A DNA stretch of 64,000 nucleotides from Streptomyces thermolilacinus SPC6 (GCF_000478605.2 NZ_ASHX02000001.1:2023895-2087894); one strand, 5' to 3'. Positions 26,561 to 36,707 are shown, numbered from the stretch's first letter. Numbers and translations are program-made. Notes: generated by a model from the letters alone, not told the origin.

Positions 26561-26673
26561 GCGCACCCCCGCCGGGCCGCGGGGCCCCCGCCCACCGGGC
26601 CGCGTGCTCGTCGGCCCCGTGCACGCCGGGCGCGCCCCCTCGGCCCGCCGCGCGCGGGGATAGAGTCGGCCGC

Positions 26674-27474
26674 ATGGCCGATTACCACGATGACCTGCGC
26701 CTCGCCCATGTACTCGCGGACGCCGCCGACGCCGCCACGACGGACCGGTTCAAGGCCCTGGACCTCAAGGTCGAGACGAAGCCCGACATGACGCCGGTGA
26801 GCGAGGCGGACCGGGCAGCCGAGGAGCTGATCCGCGGCCACCTCCAGCGGGCGCGGCCGCGCGACGCGATCCTCGGCGAGGAGTACGGCGTGGAGGGCAC
26901 CGGCCCGCGCCGCTGGGTGATCGACCCGATCGACGGCACCAAGAACTACGTGCGGGGCGTGCCCGTGTGGGCGACGCTGATCGCGCTGATGGAGGCGGGC
27001 GAGGGCGGCTACCAGCCGGTGGTCGGCGTCGTGTCGGCCCCGGCGCTGGGCCGCCGCTGGTGGGCGGCGAAGGGCCTGGGCGCGTACACCGGACGCAGCC
27101 TCACCTCCGCGTCGCGCATCCAGGTGTCGAAGGTGGCGAAGCTGTCGGACGCGTCGTTCGCGTACTCGTCGCTGACCGGCTGGGAGGAGCGGGGCCGCCT
27201 GGACGGCTTCCTGGACCTGTCGCGGGCGTGCTGGCGTACGCGCGCGTACGGCGACTTCTGGCCGTACATGATGGTCGCGGAGGGTTCGGTGGACATCTGC
27301 GCCGAGCCCGAGCTGTCGCTGTGGGACATGGCGGCGACCGCGATCGTGGTCCAGGAGGCGGGCGGTACGTTCACCGGGCTCGACGGCCGGGAGGGCCCGC
27401 ACAGCGGCAACGCGGCGGCGTCCAACGGGCTGCTCCACAAGGAGCTGCTGGAGTACCTGGGCGCGCGGGACTGA
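26674..27474 (+). CDS. hisN: Histidinol-phosphatase, inositol-monophosphatase fold
   Basis: A 266-residue enzyme dephosphorylating histidinol phosphate, as known for the IMPase-type HisN of actinobacteria. Metal-binding motifs: GEEYG (Glu), [15 protein letters not shown] (two Asp) and LWDMAA (Asp). ATG at 26674 is chosen; the frame upstream is non-coding. It is separated from the SMR gene by 113 bases and appears monocistronic. A plain inositol monophosphatase activity cannot be excluded from sequence alone. Confidence 0.93.
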   Translation: MADYHDDLRLAHVLADAADAATTDRFKALDLKVETKPDMTPVSEADRAAEELIRGHLQRARPRDAILGEEYGVEGTGPRRWVIDPIDGTKNYVRGVPVWATLIALMEAGEGGYQPVVGVVSAPALGRRWWAAKGLGAYTGRSLTSASRIQVSKVAKLSDASFAYSSLTGWEERGRLDGFLDLSRACWRTRAYGDFWPYMMVAEGSVDICAEPELSLWDMAATAIVVQEAGGTFTGLDGREGPHSGNAAASNGLLHKELLEYLGARD

Positions 27475-27610
27475 GGCCCCGGGCGGACAGCCGGGCCACG
27501 CGTACGGAGCCGGGACCCCGTCAAGGGACCGCCCGCGGGGACCACCCGCGCGGCCCCTTGCCGGGGTCCCCTGCCGCTGCCACTCTGAGACTCCCCCCGC
27601 TTGTGCGCTT

Positions 27611-27636
27611 GTGAACGACTTCTCGAAGTCGTTCAC
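27611..27636. promoter_or_regulatory. Perfect 11-base inverted repeat just upstream of the CBS gene
   Basis: GTGAACGACTT, a CTCG loop and AAGTCGTTCAC form a perfect palindrome ending one base before the ribosome binding site AAGGAGGTG of the CBS gene. It is AT-richer than its surroundings. It could be a repressor operator or an mRNA hairpin controlling translation; no T-tract follows, so termination is unlikely. Confidence 0.75.
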
Positions 27637-27654
27637 CAAGGAGGTGGCACCCCC

Positions 27655-28071
27655 ATGCTCGTCCGCGACGCCATGAGTTCCCTGGTCCTCACCATCGGCC
27701 CCGCCCACACGCTGCGACAGGCGGCGACGCTGATGTCGGCGCGCCGCGTCGGCTCCGCCGTCGTCCTCGACCCCGACGCGCACCACCTCGGCATCCTCAC
27801 CGAGCGCGACATCCTCAACTCCCTGGGCGCCGGGCAGGACCCGGACCTGGAGACCGCCGGGGCCCACACGACCACGGACGTGGTGTTCGCGGCGCCGGAC
27901 TGGACGCTGGAGGAGGCGGCCGAGGCGATGGCCCACGGCGGCTTCCGGCACCTGATCGTCCTCGACGGGCGCGGTCCGGTCGGGGTCGTGTCCGTACGCG
28001 ACGTGCTGCGCTGCTGGGCCCCGGCCCGTCGGCGCACGGCCGCGGCCGCCGCGGCCCCCGCGGCCGGCTGA
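27655..28071 (+). CDS. Small protein with a CBS-domain pair
   Basis: A 138-residue protein made almost entirely of two tandem CBS motifs (residues ~8-60 and ~75-125; GILTERDI and GVVSVRDV mark the ends of each). Such Bateman modules bind adenine nucleotides and usually regulate a partner protein. ATG at 27655 follows AAGGAGGTG, one of the best ribosome binding sites in the window. A perfect inverted repeat precedes it. An Ala-rich tail ends the protein. Partner unknown; probably monocistronic. Confidence 0.92.
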   Translation: MLVRDAMSSLVLTIGPAHTLRQAATLMSARRVGSAVVLDPDAHHLGILTERDILNSLGAGQDPDLETAGAHTTTDVVFAAPDWTLEEAAEAMAHGGFRHLIVLDGRGPVGVVSVRDVLRCWAPARRRTAAAAAAPAAG

Positions 28072-28116
28072 TCCCGGCACCCGTCCGGTTCGTACGACGG
28101 CCGGGCGGGAACGCCG

Positions 28117-28149
28117 GAGGGCCGGCTCCCCCACAGGGAGCCGGCCCTC
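28117..28149. terminator. Bidirectional terminator between the CBS gene and katA
   Basis: GAGGGCCGGCTCCC and its perfect complement flank a five-base loop, between two convergent genes. Confidence 0.88.
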
Positions 28150-28175
28150 GGTCAACGACAAGCGGTCCAGTGCTG

Positions 28176-29627
28176 TCAGCCGCGCAGGGCCTGGACCGCG
28201 GCCTCCAGCCGCTTGCCGAAGTCTCCGTCGGCCTGACGGAAGTTGTTGATCGCGCGATCGACGATGTCCTCGCGCGACACCTGGGAGATCGAGCCGGCCA
28301 GGTTCTCGATCAGGCGGTTCTTCTCGTCCTCCGTCATCAGCCGGTAGAGGTTCCCGGCCTGGACGAAGTCGTTGTCCTCGGCGTGGACGGGCGCCGCGTG
28401 GTCGCCGGTCACGCCGGTCACCGGGACCGGCTGCCACAGCGGGCGGTCGGTCTGGTGCGGGCCGCCGAAGCTGTTCGGCTCGTAGTTCTTGGCGCCCTTG
28501 TGGCGGCCGTCGTACAGGTAGCCGTCCCGGCTGTTGGTGCGCGCCTCGGTGGCGTGCGGGCGGTTCACCGGCAGGTGGTCGGCGTTGATGCCGACGCGGT
28601 AGCGGTGGGCGTCGCCGTACGCGAAGAGGCGGCCCTGGAGCATCTTGTCGGGCGACGGGCCGATGCCGGGCACGAAGTGCGCCGGGGAGAAGATCGACTG
28701 CTCGACCTCGGCGAAGACGTTCTCCGGGTTGCGGTTCAGCTCCATCTTGCCGAACCAGTGGATCGGGTAGTCCGCGTGCGGCCACACCTTGGTCAGGTCG
28801 AACGGGTTGAAGCGGTACGTCGCGGCGTCGGCGGCCGGCATGATCTGCACGCCCACCGTCCACGACGGGTACTCGCCGCGCTCGATCGACTGACGCAGGT
28901 CGCGCTGGTGGGAGTCCGGGTCCTCACCGGCCAGCTTGTTGGCCTCGGCCTGCGTGAGGTTCTTGATGCCCTGGTCGGTCTTGAAGTGGTACTTGACCCA
29001 GAAGACCTCGCCGGCCTCGTTGTTCCACTGGAACGTGTGCGAACCGAAGCCGTCCATGTGGCGGTAGCTGGCCGGGATGCCGCGGTCGCCGAACAGCCAC
29101 GTCACCTGGTGCGTGGACTCCGGCGACAGGCTCCAGAAGTCCCAGACGTTGTCCGCCTCCTGCGAGCCCGTGTACGGGTCGCGCTTCTGGGTGTGGATGA
29201 AGTCGGGGAACTTGATGGCGTCCTTGATGAAGAACACCGGGGTGTTGTTGCCGACGAGGTCGTAGTTGCCCTCCTCGGTGTAGAACTTCACCGCGAAACC
29301 GCGCGGGTCGCGCACCGCGTCCGCCGCGCCCAGGTTGCCCGCGACGGTCGAGAAGCGCAGGAAGACCTCGGTCTCCTTGCCGATCTCGGAGAGGAAGCGC
29401 GCCCGCGTGTACGGCGTCACGTCGGCGGTCACGGTGAACGTGCCGTAGGCGCCGGCGCCGCGCGCGTGGACGACCCGCTCCGGTATGCGCTCGCGGTTGA
29501 AGTGGGCGAGCTTCTCCAGCAGGAGCTGGTCCTGGACCAGAACCGGGCCGCCGATGCCCGCGGTCTCGCTGTTCTGGTTGTCGGCGACCGGCGCCCCGGC
29601 CTCCGTGGTGAGCGGTCCCTGCGTCAC
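28176..29627 (-). CDS. katA: Monofunctional haem catalase
   Basis: Clade-3-size catalase of 483 residues dismutating hydrogen peroxide. The active-site signature [20 protein letters not shown] carries the distal His; the distal Asn lies in [13 protein letters not shown]; and [12 protein letters not shown] holds the proximal haem-ligand Tyr. GTG at 29627 is preceded by GGAGG five bases upstream. The divergent Fur-family gene and a palindromic operator between them match the katA/catR (furA-type) regulation known in streptomycetes, with peroxide inactivating the repressor. Confidence 0.95.
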   Translation of the reverse strand: MTQGPLTTEAGAPVADNQNSETAGIGGPVLVQDQLLLEKLAHFNRERIPERVVHARGAGAYGTFTVTADVTPYTRARFLSEIGKETEVFLRFSTVAGNLGAADAVRDPRGFAVKFYTEEGNYDLVGNNTPVFFIKDAIKFPDFIHTQKRDPYTGSQEADNVWDFWSLSPESTHQVTWLFGDRGIPASYRHMDGFGSHTFQWNNEAGEVFWVKYHFKTDQGIKNLTQAEANKLAGEDPDSHQRDLRQSIERGEYPSWTVGVQIMPAADAATYRFNPFDLTKVWPHADYPIHWFGKMELNRNPENVFAEVEQSIFSPAHFVPGIGPSPDKMLQGRLFAYGDAHRYRVGINADHLPVNRPHATEARTNSRDGYLYDGRHKGAKNYEPNSFGGPHQTDRPLWQPVPVTGVTGDHAAPVHAEDNDFVQAGNLYRLMTEDEKNRLIENLAGSISQVSREDIVDRAINNFRQADGDFGKRLEAAVQALRG

Positions 29628-29687
29628 GTGCGCCTCCTGCGTAGCGGCAAAAAGTCCTGTCCCTTGGCCAAAGCCGTTCCCGATCCT

Positions 29688-29710
29688 ACAATGGACATTG
29701 TCTAAGTCAA
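29688..29710. promoter_or_regulatory. CatR/Fur-type operator between katA and catR
   Basis: ACAATGGACATTGT (29688-29701) is a palindrome continued by CTAAGTCAA, the AT-rich pattern of CatR/FurA boxes in GC-rich actinomycetes. It overlaps the expected katA promoter about 60 bases upstream of the katA start. Confidence 0.8.
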
Positions 29711-29771
29711 GCCCACATCCAAAGCCACACCCGTTCGGGACTTGGGTCCCCCGCCTGTTAGGCTGAAACGC

Positions 29772-30188
29772 ATGAGTGACCTGTTGGAACGCCTGCGCGG
29801 CCGCGGCTGGCGGATGACCGCGCAGCGTCGCGTCGTGGCCGAGGTCCTGGACGGAGACCATGTCCACCTGACCGCCGACGAGGTCCACGCGCGCGCGGCC
29901 GAGCGACTGCCCGAGATCTCCCGCGCGACCGTGTACAACACGCTCGGCGAGCTGGTCAGCCTGGGCGAGGTCCTCGAGGTGTCCACGGACCGCCGCGCCA
30001 AGCGGTACGACCCGAACGCCCACCGCCCGCACCACCACCTGGTGTGCGCGCGCTGCGGCGCGATCCGCGATGTCCACCCGACGGGCAACCCCTTGTCGGA
30101 CCTGCCGGACTCGGAGCGCTTCGGCTTCACGATCTCCGACGTGGAGGTCACGTACCGCGGCCTCTGCCCGTCCTGCGCGGGCGCCTGA
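29772..30188 (+). CDS. catR: Fur-family peroxide-sensing repressor CatR
   Basis: A 138-residue Fur/PerR-type regulator with an N-terminal winged helix ([30 protein letters not shown]) and a C-terminal metal-binding dimerisation domain. Metal sites are visible as [13 protein letters not shown] and a terminal CPSC, giving the two CxxC structural zinc pairs. ATG at 29772 aligns with family N-termini. Divergent from katA across the operator, so autoregulation together with katA control is expected. The founding homologue in S. coelicolor represses catalase until peroxide oxidises it. Confidence 0.94.
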   Translation: MSDLLERLRGRGWRMTAQRRVVAEVLDGDHVHLTADEVHARAAERLPEISRATVYNTLGELVSLGEVLEVSTDRRAKRYDPNAHRPHHHLVCARCGAIRDVHPTGNPLSDLPDSERFGFTISDVEVTYRGLCPSCAGA

Positions 30189-30214
30189 CAGCGGCGTACA
30201 ACACGACGCACGAA

Positions 30215-30243
30215 GCCCCCGGCGCGCATCGCGCACCGGGGGC
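30215..30243 (+). terminator. Terminator after catR
   Basis: GCCCCCGG and CCGGGGGC with an inner GCGC pair, 26 bases after the catR stop. Confidence 0.75.
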
Positions 30244-30302
30244 CTCTCGCTGTACGGGCCTTTTCGGCAACCGCCGGAGCGTGGGCGGCGACGGGAGAAA
30301 CG

Positions 30303-30335
30303 CCGAAGGCCGGACCCATAGGGCCCGGCCTTCGG
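30303..30335. terminator. Terminator downstream of the first initiator tRNA
   Basis: CCGAAGGCCGG and its perfect complement surround an 11-base loop, seven bases beyond the 3' end of the leftward tRNA gene. Confidence 0.75.
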
Positions 30336-30341
30336 TTTCAG

Positions 30342-30415
30342 TAGCGGGGACAGGATTTGAACCTGCGACCTCTGGGTTATGAGCCCAGCGAGCTACCGAG
30401 CTGCTCCACCCCGCG
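30342..30415 (-). tRNA. Initiator tRNA-fMet (CAU), copy 1
   Basis: A 74-base cloverleaf on the minus strand with anticodon CAT inside GGGCTCATAACCC. Initiator features are clear: three G-C pairs in the anticodon stem and an unpaired C1 opposite A72. The T-arm is GCAGGTTCAAATCCTGT. The 3' CCA is not encoded. The sequence is identical to the copy at 32608-32681. Confidence 0.97.
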
Positions 30416-30464
30416 TCGGTGAACACCACCTTACGGGACTGCGTGGACCAGCGCAAATCACTCA

Positions 30465-32396
30465 CTACGCGGTCAGCTCCTGGTGCAGCGCCTCGCTCAG
30501 CCGGGCCGCCCGCTCGGCGACCTCCGCCGGACCGAGCTCCACGGCGCGGGCGCACCACCGCCGCCCCTCGGCCAGTTCGCCGCGCCGGGCGGCCAGCAGC
30601 GCCAGCCGCAGCGCGGCACGCCCGTGCCCGGCCCGCGCGGCGCGGCTCCACCACAGGGCGGCCTCCCGCTCGTTGCCGTCGCGGGCGAGCAGCAGGCCCA
30701 GGTTGAACGCGCCGTTGCGGCTGCCGGCCTCGGCGGCCTCCCGGTACCAGCGGGCGGCCTCCGCCACGTCGCCGCGCGCGGCGGCGAGCATGCCGACCCG
30801 CACCTGGGCGCGCCGGTGGCCCTGCTCGGCGGCACGCTCGTACCACTCCTCGCACTCGGTCTTCGGCAGCTGCGGCTGGCCGAGCGTGTGCGGCTCGGGC
30901 GGCGGCTGCCGCGCGTCCAGCACGGTGGCGAGCCGGAACGCCGCCTCGGCGCTGCCGCTGCCCGCCGCGCACCGCAGGTGCCGCTCGGCCTCCTCCTCGT
31001 CGCCGTCGCGGAGCCGGGCCATGCCGACCTGGAGGGCGGCCTCGGTGTGCCCGGCCGCCGCGGCGCGCTCGTACCAGCTCAGGGCCGTACGGTCGTCGTC
31101 GCGGCCCGCGTAGAGGATGCCGAGGTTGAACGCGGCGTCGACGCTGCCCGCCTCGGCGGCCTTGGAGAACCAGGGCTCCGCCCCGTGCGGGTCGCCCGCC
31201 TGGAGCAGGAGGATCGCCAGGGCGTTGGCGGCCTCGCGGTGCCCGGCGTAGGCGGCGCGGCGGTACCACTGCTCGGCCTGGGCGGTGCGGCCCTGGGCGG
31301 CGAACAGCAGGCCCAGGTTGTAGGCGCCGTTCACGTCCCCGGCGTCCGTGGCGGCCCGGTACCAGCGCTCGGCGGTCTGGTACTCACCGCGCGCGGCATG
31401 CAGGGCGCCGAGCGCGTTGGCGGCGTTGCCGTCGCCGTCCTGGGCGGCGCGCAGCCACCACACGGCGGCGCTCTCCTCGTCGCCCGCGTCGCGCAGCAGG
31501 AAGCCGAGGGCGCACGCCGCGCGCGGCTCGCCGTCCTTGGCGGCCATCAGGTACCAGCGGCCGGCCTCCTTGACCTCGCCGCGCTTCTCCAGGATGGCGC
31601 CGAGGTGCAGCGCGGCCCTGCGGTGGCCGCGCGCGGCGGCCTGGCGGTACCACTGCTCGACGCTGTCGTCCGTGTCGGCGCTCTCGTCCGGCGGCACGGC
31701 GTCGCCGGTGACGACCATCCCGGTGAGGGTGTCCGTCGGGTCCTTGGCGGCCTGCCGCTCCAGGGCGCGCGCGAGGCGGTACGCGGCCTCGCGGTGGCCC
31801 TGCTCGGCGGCGACGCGCAGCCAGCGCTCGGCGCCCCTGTCGCCGCGGTGCTCCATGAGGTCGGCGAGGGCGTACGCGCCGAGGGCGTGGCCCTGCTCGG
31901 CGGACTGGCGCAGCCAGTACTCGGCGGCCGGTTCGTCGCCGCGCTCGCGGTGGTGGCGGCCCAGCGCGTGGGCGGCGGCGGCGGAACCGGCGACGGCGGC
32001 GACGCGCCACCAGCCGGCGGCCTCGTCGGGGTAGCCGCGCTGGTGGAGGAGGACACCCAAATTGTTGGCGGCGGCGCGGTCACCCGCGGCGGTGGCGGCG
32101 CGCAGATAGGGCTCGGCGCCGTCCAGGTCGCCGCGGCGCAGCAGCATGGCGCCCAGGACGCTCATCGACGCGGTGTCCCCGTCGTCGGCGGCGCTGCGGT
32201 GCCGCGCCTCGGTCTCGACGGTGTCGGCGGTGGCCTCCGCGAAGTCCATCGCGGCGTCCATCGCGGCGGCGTTCCATCCCCCCGTGGTCTCCGGTGCGGC
32301 GTCGGCGTGGTCGATCGCCTCCGCGGCCCCTCCGGCGTGCTGTCGCTCGAACCGCCCAGTCTCCAACAGCGTCGCCCTGTCCCCCATGCATTCCAT
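30465..32396 (-). CDS. Sel1-like/TPR repeat protein
   Basis: A 643-residue protein built from about 15 Sel1-like repeats of roughly 36 residues, of the type AYNLGLLFAAQGRTAQAEQW. The repeats run from residue ~75 to the end and predict a long alpha-solenoid scaffold. No catalytic domain, signal peptide or membrane segment is visible, so it is probably a cytoplasmic interaction platform; partners unknown. Start is ATG at 32396 or, three codons later, at 32387 (MGDRATLLETG), which resembles homologues better; neither has a good ribosome binding site. It is flanked on both sides by identical initiator tRNA genes on the same strand. Confidence 0.9.
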   Translation of the reverse strand: MECMGDRATLLETGRFERQHAGGAAEAIDHADAAPETTGGWNAAAMDAAMDFAEATADTVETEARHRSAADDGDTASMSVLGAMLLRRGDLDGAEPYLRAATAAGDRAAANNLGVLLHQRGYPDEAAGWWRVAAVAGSAAAAHALGRHHRERGDEPAAEYWLRQSAEQGHALGAYALADLMEHRGDRGAERWLRVAAEQGHREAAYRLARALERQAAKDPTDTLTGMVVTGDAVPPDESADTDDSVEQWYRQAAARGHRRAALHLGAILEKRGEVKEAGRWYLMAAKDGEPRAACALGFLLRDAGDEESAAVWWLRAAQDGDGNAANALGALHAARGEYQTAERWYRAATDAGDVNGAYNLGLLFAAQGRTAQAEQWYRRAAYAGHREAANALAILLLQAGDPHGAEPWFSKAAEAGSVDAAFNLGILYAGRDDDRTALSWYERAAAAGHTEAALQVGMARLRDGDEEEAERHLRCAAGSGSAEAAFRLATVLDARQPPPEPHTLGQPQLPKTECEEWYERAAEQGHRRAQVRVGMLAAARGDVAEAARWYREAAEAGSRNGAFNLGLLLARDGNEREAALWWSRAARAGHGRAALRLALLAARRGELAEGRRWCARAVELGPAEVAERAARLSEALHQELTA

Positions 32397-32559
32397 CGTC
32401 GCACCACCCGCGTCCCGCCTACCCCTGGTATACCGCAGCCAGTGAGGTCACTTCAGCGTTTTGTCGACATGCCCACAGAGAGACAAGTCAAACACGTCGC
32501 GCGCCAACTCCCCTAGCCGGACACGGCTTTGGGACGGACGAAACGGAGTCCGCACATGA

Positions 32560-32604
32560 CCAGGGCCCGGATCCCCTGTGAAGGAGATCCGGGCCCTGGT
32601 TTTT
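32560..32604. terminator. Strong terminator downstream of the second initiator tRNA
   Basis: CCAGGGCCCGGATC pairs perfectly with GATCCGGGCCCTGG around a 12-base loop, with a run of five T on the plus side. It lies just downstream of the leftward tRNA and upstream of the Sel1 gene. Confidence 0.88.
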
Positions 32605-32607
32605 CAG

Positions 32608-32681
32608 TAGCGGGGACAGGATTTGAACCTGCGACCTCTGGGTTATGAGCCCAGCGAGCTACCGAGCTGCTCCACCCCGCG
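32608..32681 (-). tRNA. Initiator tRNA-fMet (CAU), copy 2
   Basis: Same 74-base sequence as copy 1, with anticodon CAT, C1-A72 mismatch and three G-C pairs in the anticodon stem. CCA is not encoded. Independent terminator downstream. Confidence 0.97.
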
Positions 32682-32793
32682 CCGTTGTGTTACCAACCGT
32701 ACCACGGCGCGGGAGGAGCCTCGCGCGGCCCCTCGTCGGGCTCCCCCGCGGGTGCCCTGGCCGGACACCCGCGCGAATGCCCTGGTCGGGTGA

Positions 32794-32817
32794 CCCTCGT
32801 GGGTTGACCCACGAGGG
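32794..32817. terminator. Terminator after the UPF0182 gene
   Basis: CCCTCGTGGG and its perfect complement around a TTGA loop, 27 bases beyond the leftward UPF0182 stop. Confidence 0.85.
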
Positions 32818-32843
32818 CCGCCCGGCCCGGGGGCCGCGACCGG

Positions 32844-35800
32844 TCAGCCGGTACCGCCCGGCGCGGCAGGTGCCGATGGGGCGGCAGGTGCCGACGGAGT
32901 GGCCGGTGCCGATGGGGCGGCAGGTGCCGACGGGGCGGGTGACGGCTGCTGGCCAGGTGCTGGCTTCTGGTCGGTGGCCTTGCGTTCGGCGTCGGCCTTG
33001 GCGGCCTGCTCCAGCGCCTCCTGGAGGGCCTGCTGCGCCTTGCCGTACGCCTCCCAGTCGCCCTTCTTCAGCGCCGCCTCACCGTCGTTGAACGCCTTCT
33101 GGGCGTCCGCGATGGCCCGCTTGAGCCCCTCCTCGCCGGTGGCCGGGGGCCTCGGCTCCTGCGGGGTGTCCGACGGCGGGGTCGTGGGCGTCTCGCCCTC
33201 CACCCCGAACACCGCGTTCAGCGCGTCCGTGAGGCTGTTCTCGAACACCGTCGTGTCCTTCGTGGCGTCGCCCTCAGGCTTGCTCGCGTCGATGTACGAG
33301 ACGGCCACCTTCTTCAGCAGCGGGTAGAGCGCGCTGCGGCCCTGGGCGTAGACCGGCTCGACGTACAGGAACCCGCCGTCCAGCGGCACGGTGAGCAGGT
33401 TGCCGTACTCGATCTCCGAGTCGGCGCCCTTCATGTCGCGGACGAACGTCGCCACGTCGGGGAGGCTGTTGAGCTTGCTCTGCACCTGCGCGGGGCCCGG
33501 CACCTCGGACGTGACCCTCAACAGCCTTATCCGGCCGTAGTCCTTGCTGGTCGCGTCGGCGTCCACGGCCATGAACGCGCCCAGGTTGGGCCGCCCGTTG
33601 GGGGTGAACGTCGTCGTCAGCGAGAACCGCTGCTGCGTGTCCCCGGGCATTTTCATGCTCAGGTAGTACGGCGGGACCGCGTTGCCGTCCTTCTTCGTCG
33701 GGTCGGCCGGCACCTGCCAGGCGTCGGAGCCGCTGTAGAACTGCGCGGCGTCGCGCACGTGGTACCGGGTGAGCAGCTCGCGCTGGACCTTGAACATGTC
33801 CTGCGGGTACCGCAGGTGGGACTTCAGCTCGTCGCTGATGGCGCTCTTGGGCTGCACCGTGCCGGGGAACGCCTTCATCCAGGTCCTGAGGACCGGGTCC
33901 TTGGTGTCCCACTGGTACAGCTTCACCGTGCCGTCGTAGGCGTCCACGGTGGCCTTCACCGAGTTGCGGATGTAGTTGACCTGGTTCTGCTGGGCGACGA
34001 CCGTGCGGGTCTGGTTGCCCGCGGTCAGCGAGTCCGCCGTGCTGTCACCGAGGGTCGTACGGGAGGCGTACGGGTAGCCGTTGGTCGTCGTGTACGCGTC
34101 CACGATCCACTGGATGCGGCCGCCGACCACGGCCGGGTACGCGTCGCCGTCGATGGTCAGCCAGGGGGCGACCGCCTCGACGCGCTGCTTCGGCGTGCGG
34201 TTGTAGAGGATGCGCGAACCGTCGCCGATGGCCCCCGAGTACAGGATCTGCGGCTCGCTGAACGCCACGGCGTACGCGGCGCGGTTGAAGGCGTTGGACA
34301 GGCTGACGCCGCTGTCACCGCGGTAGCTGGTGGTGCGCTCGCCGTTGGCCTCGTAGTCGAGCTCCTTCTGCGGGCCGCCGACGATCGAGTACTGCTCGGT
34401 CTTCTCGCCGTAGTAGATCCGCTGCTCGTACTTGGGCATCTGGCCGGTGGTCGGCAGGCCGCTCTCGGTGAAGACCGGGGAGCCCGTGGCGTCCACCGAG
34501 GTGCCCGTGGCCATGATCGCGCCGAAGCCGTGGGTGTAGGTGAAGTGGTCGTTGATCCAGTTCCGCTTCGGGATGCCCTTGATGTTCAGCTCGCGCAGGC
34601 CGACGACGGTGTCCTTGCCCTGGTACCGGTCGACGTCGAGCGTGACGGGGAACTGGTAGTACTTCCGCTTCTGCTCCAGCTGCTGGAACGTCGGCGAGAC
34701 GATGTTCGGGTCCACGAGCCGGTAGCTGGCCGCCGCGTCCGAGTCCTTGCGCAGCTGCTCCTTCGCCTTGACGGTCGCCTTGCCCGAGTAGTTCTCGGGG
34801 ACCGTCGTGTCGATCGCGTACGCCTTGCGCGTCGCCTCGATGTTCTTCTTGATGTACGGCGCTTCCTTGGCCTGCTCGTTCGGCTGGACCTGGAACTTCT
34901 GCACGATCGCCGGGTACAGCCCGCCGATCAGGATCGCCGACAGGACCATCAGGCCGAAGCCGATGACCGGCAGCTGCCAGGTGCGGCGCCACAGCGTCGC
35001 GAAGAACAGCAGGGCGCAGATCACCGCGATGCAGAACAGGATCGTCTTGGCCGGCAGGTAGGCGTTGGCGTCGACGAACCGCAGGCCCGTCCAGTTGCCC
35101 GTCGCCTTGAAGTCGCTGGACTTCACCGCCAGGCCGTACCGGTCGAGCCAGTACGCGACGGCCTTCAGCGACACGAACACGCCGAGCAGCACCGACAGGT
35201 GGCCCGTGGCCGCGGCCGTGGCGCGGGCGCCCGGGCTGGTGACGCGCAGCCCGCCGTACAGGTAGTGGGTGAGCGCCGCCGCGATCAGCGACAGCACCGT
35301 GGCCGCGAAGCCGAACCCGAGCAGGAACCGGTACCAGGGCAGGTCGAACGCGTAGAACGCGACGTCCATCCCGAACTGCGGGTCCTTCTCACCGAACGGG
35401 ACGCCGTTGATCCACATCAGCCAGGTGCGCCACTGGCCCGAGGCGGACGCGCCGGCGATCAGGCCGACCAGCGCCGTGATCGCGAGGAGGACCCACTTCT
35501 TGTAGGGGGCGACTCCCATGCGGTAACGGTCGAGGCTCTGCTGCTCCAGCGACATCGCGCTCAGCGGCGGCCGCAGCCGGTGCGCGAGCCAGATGTTCAG
35601 CCCGACGGCGAGGCCCATCAGGAGACCGAAGACGGCGAACATGCCGACCTTGGTCCACAACGTCGTGGTGAAGACGGACGAGTATTCGACGGACCGGTAC
35701 CAGAGCCAGTCCGTCCAGAACCCGGCGAACATGACGAAGAGCATGGCCAGGACGGCCAGCACCCCCAGCGTCATGAGCAGGGTGCGGGCCCGCCGGGACG

Positions 35801-35852
35801 GCCGGCCGACTCTGATCCGTGGCCCGGTCGGGCCTCCGCCGCGGTCCGGCAT
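32844..35852 (-). CDS. UPF0182 family large membrane protein
   Basis: A 1002-residue protein with seven N-terminal membrane helices (first at [20 protein letters not shown]), then a large extracytoplasmic domain of ~550 residues with the family motif [13 protein letters not shown], and a charged, coiled-coil-like segment near residue 920 ([20 protein letters not shown]). The tail is a Pro/Ala/Ser repeat encoded by 18-base tandem repeats. ATG at 35852 ([20 protein letters not shown]) is chosen over an ATG 32 codons upstream because homologues begin here. Function unknown; widely conserved in actinobacteria. Confidence 0.93.
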   Translation of the reverse strand: MPDRGGGPTGPRIRVGRPSRRARTLLMTLGVLAVLAMLFVMFAGFWTDWLWYRSVEYSSVFTTTLWTKVGMFAVFGLLMGLAVGLNIWLAHRLRPPLSAMSLEQQSLDRYRMGVAPYKKWVLLAITALVGLIAGASASGQWRTWLMWINGVPFGEKDPQFGMDVAFYAFDLPWYRFLLGFGFAATVLSLIAAALTHYLYGGLRVTSPGARATAAATGHLSVLLGVFVSLKAVAYWLDRYGLAVKSSDFKATGNWTGLRFVDANAYLPAKTILFCIAVICALLFFATLWRRTWQLPVIGFGLMVLSAILIGGLYPAIVQKFQVQPNEQAKEAPYIKKNIEATRKAYAIDTTVPENYSGKATVKAKEQLRKDSDAAASYRLVDPNIVSPTFQQLEQKRKYYQFPVTLDVDRYQGKDTVVGLRELNIKGIPKRNWINDHFTYTHGFGAIMATGTSVDATGSPVFTESGLPTTGQMPKYEQRIYYGEKTEQYSIVGGPQKELDYEANGERTTSYRGDSGVSLSNAFNRAAYAVAFSEPQILYSGAIGDGSRILYNRTPKQRVEAVAPWLTIDGDAYPAVVGGRIQWIVDAYTTTNGYPYASRTTLGDSTADSLTAGNQTRTVVAQQNQVNYIRNSVKATVDAYDGTVKLYQWDTKDPVLRTWMKAFPGTVQPKSAISDELKSHLRYPQDMFKVQRELLTRYHVRDAAQFYSGSDAWQVPADPTKKDGNAVPPYYLSMKMPGDTQQRFSLTTTFTPNGRPNLGAFMAVDADATSKDYGRIRLLRVTSEVPGPAQVQSKLNSLPDVATFVRDMKGADSEIEYGNLLTVPLDGGFLYVEPVYAQGRSALYPLLKKVAVSYIDASKPEGDATKDTTVFENSLTDALNAVFGVEGETPTTPPSDTPQEPRPPATGEEGLKRAIADAQKAFNDGEAALKKGDWEAYGKAQQALQEALEQAAKADAERKATDQKPAPGQQPSPAPSAPAAPSAPATPSAPAAPSAPAAPGGTG
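32863..32934. repeat. Four 18-base tandem repeats at the 3' end of the UPF0182 gene
   Basis: Units of the type GCGGCAGGTGCCGATGGG at 32863, 32881, 32899 and 32917 with a few substitutions. They encode repeated Pro-Ser-Ala-Pro-Ala hexapeptides at the C-terminus. Confidence 0.9.
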
Positions 35853-36006
35853 CTGGAAAGCCAACGTGCGCCCCTCGAGTTCGCGGTCGTGTGTGCTGCC
35901 TGTGTGGTGCGATGGCGCCCCGGTGAACACGGGGCCCCACTGATGCAACTTACTAAGGCTTTACCTGGTTCCCGTCTTCGGGTCGAGAAGAGGCAGGATA
36001 TTGACC

Positions 36007-36564
36007 ATGTCCAATGTTTCTCCCTCCGGCCCTCCGATGGCCGCCAGTCCGCTCACACGCGCGGTCCTCGAAATCGACGAGTACGCGGCGGGGCTCGGCT
36101 GGGACCAGCCGGCCCGCCTGTTCGCCCTGGTGGACACGGCGCGGCTGCGCGCCGACGAGCCGGAGCTGGCCGCCCAGCTCGGGCTCGACTCCGACGAGGC
36201 GGCCGCGCCCCTCACCCCGATCGAGCAGGACGAGCTGCCGTCCGGCGCCCCGCTGGACGAGTTCCTCGCGACGGTCGCCTGGCCCGACGCGGTCACCGGC
36301 TGCGCCCTCACCGTGGAGCGGCTGATGCTCCCGCCGTCCGCCGAGGGCTCCGTGCCCGACGGCCTGGACGAGGCGGGGCTGGCCAGATGGGTGGCCGCCC
36401 ACCCGGACCGGCAGGAGGTGCGGATGACGGTGGCCGTGCTGCGGGACGGGGCGCGCGAGTCGGCGATCCGGCTGCGCGAGAAGGACTCCCCGACGGAGGT
36501 CCTGACCGGCTCCGACCTGGTGCCGGGGCTCGCGGAGGCCCTGTCGGCGACGTTCGAGGGCTGA
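36007..36564 (+). CDS. PPA1309 family protein of unknown function
   Basis: A 185-residue soluble acidic protein whose features (EIDEYAAGLGWDQPARLFAL, EFLATVAWPDAVTGCALTVE and MTVAVLRDGARESAIRLREK) match the PPA1309 family. No catalytic motif is recognisable. ATG at 36007 has AGGCAGGA nine bases upstream. Divergent from the UPF0182 gene across a 154-base gap, a conserved arrangement in streptomycetes as far as I recall. A binding or adaptor role is only a guess. Confidence 0.87.
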   Translation: MSNVSPSGPPMAASPLTRAVLEIDEYAAGLGWDQPARLFALVDTARLRADEPELAAQLGLDSDEAAAPLTPIEQDELPSGAPLDEFLATVAWPDAVTGCALTVERLMLPPSAEGSVPDGLDEAGLARWVAAHPDRQEVRMTVAVLRDGARESAIRLREKDSPTEVLTGSDLVPGLAEALSATFEG

Positions 36565-36707
36565 TACGGCCCAGGGCGGGTGCCCCCGGCTGCGCGGCCT
36601 GGGTCCTGGGCCGGGGTGCCCGGCTGCGACGCGGCGGCCGGACTGCGGCCAGGCGGTGAGGCGGCCAGGCGGCCAGGCGGCTCAGGTTCTCCTGGGCCGC
36701 CCCCGGC

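Noticed and set aside
36640..36690. Short GGCGGCCAGGCGGCC-type repeats near the PDZ protease stop
   Set aside because: Low-complexity GC-rich spacer of about 40 bases without symmetry strong enough to call a terminator or element.
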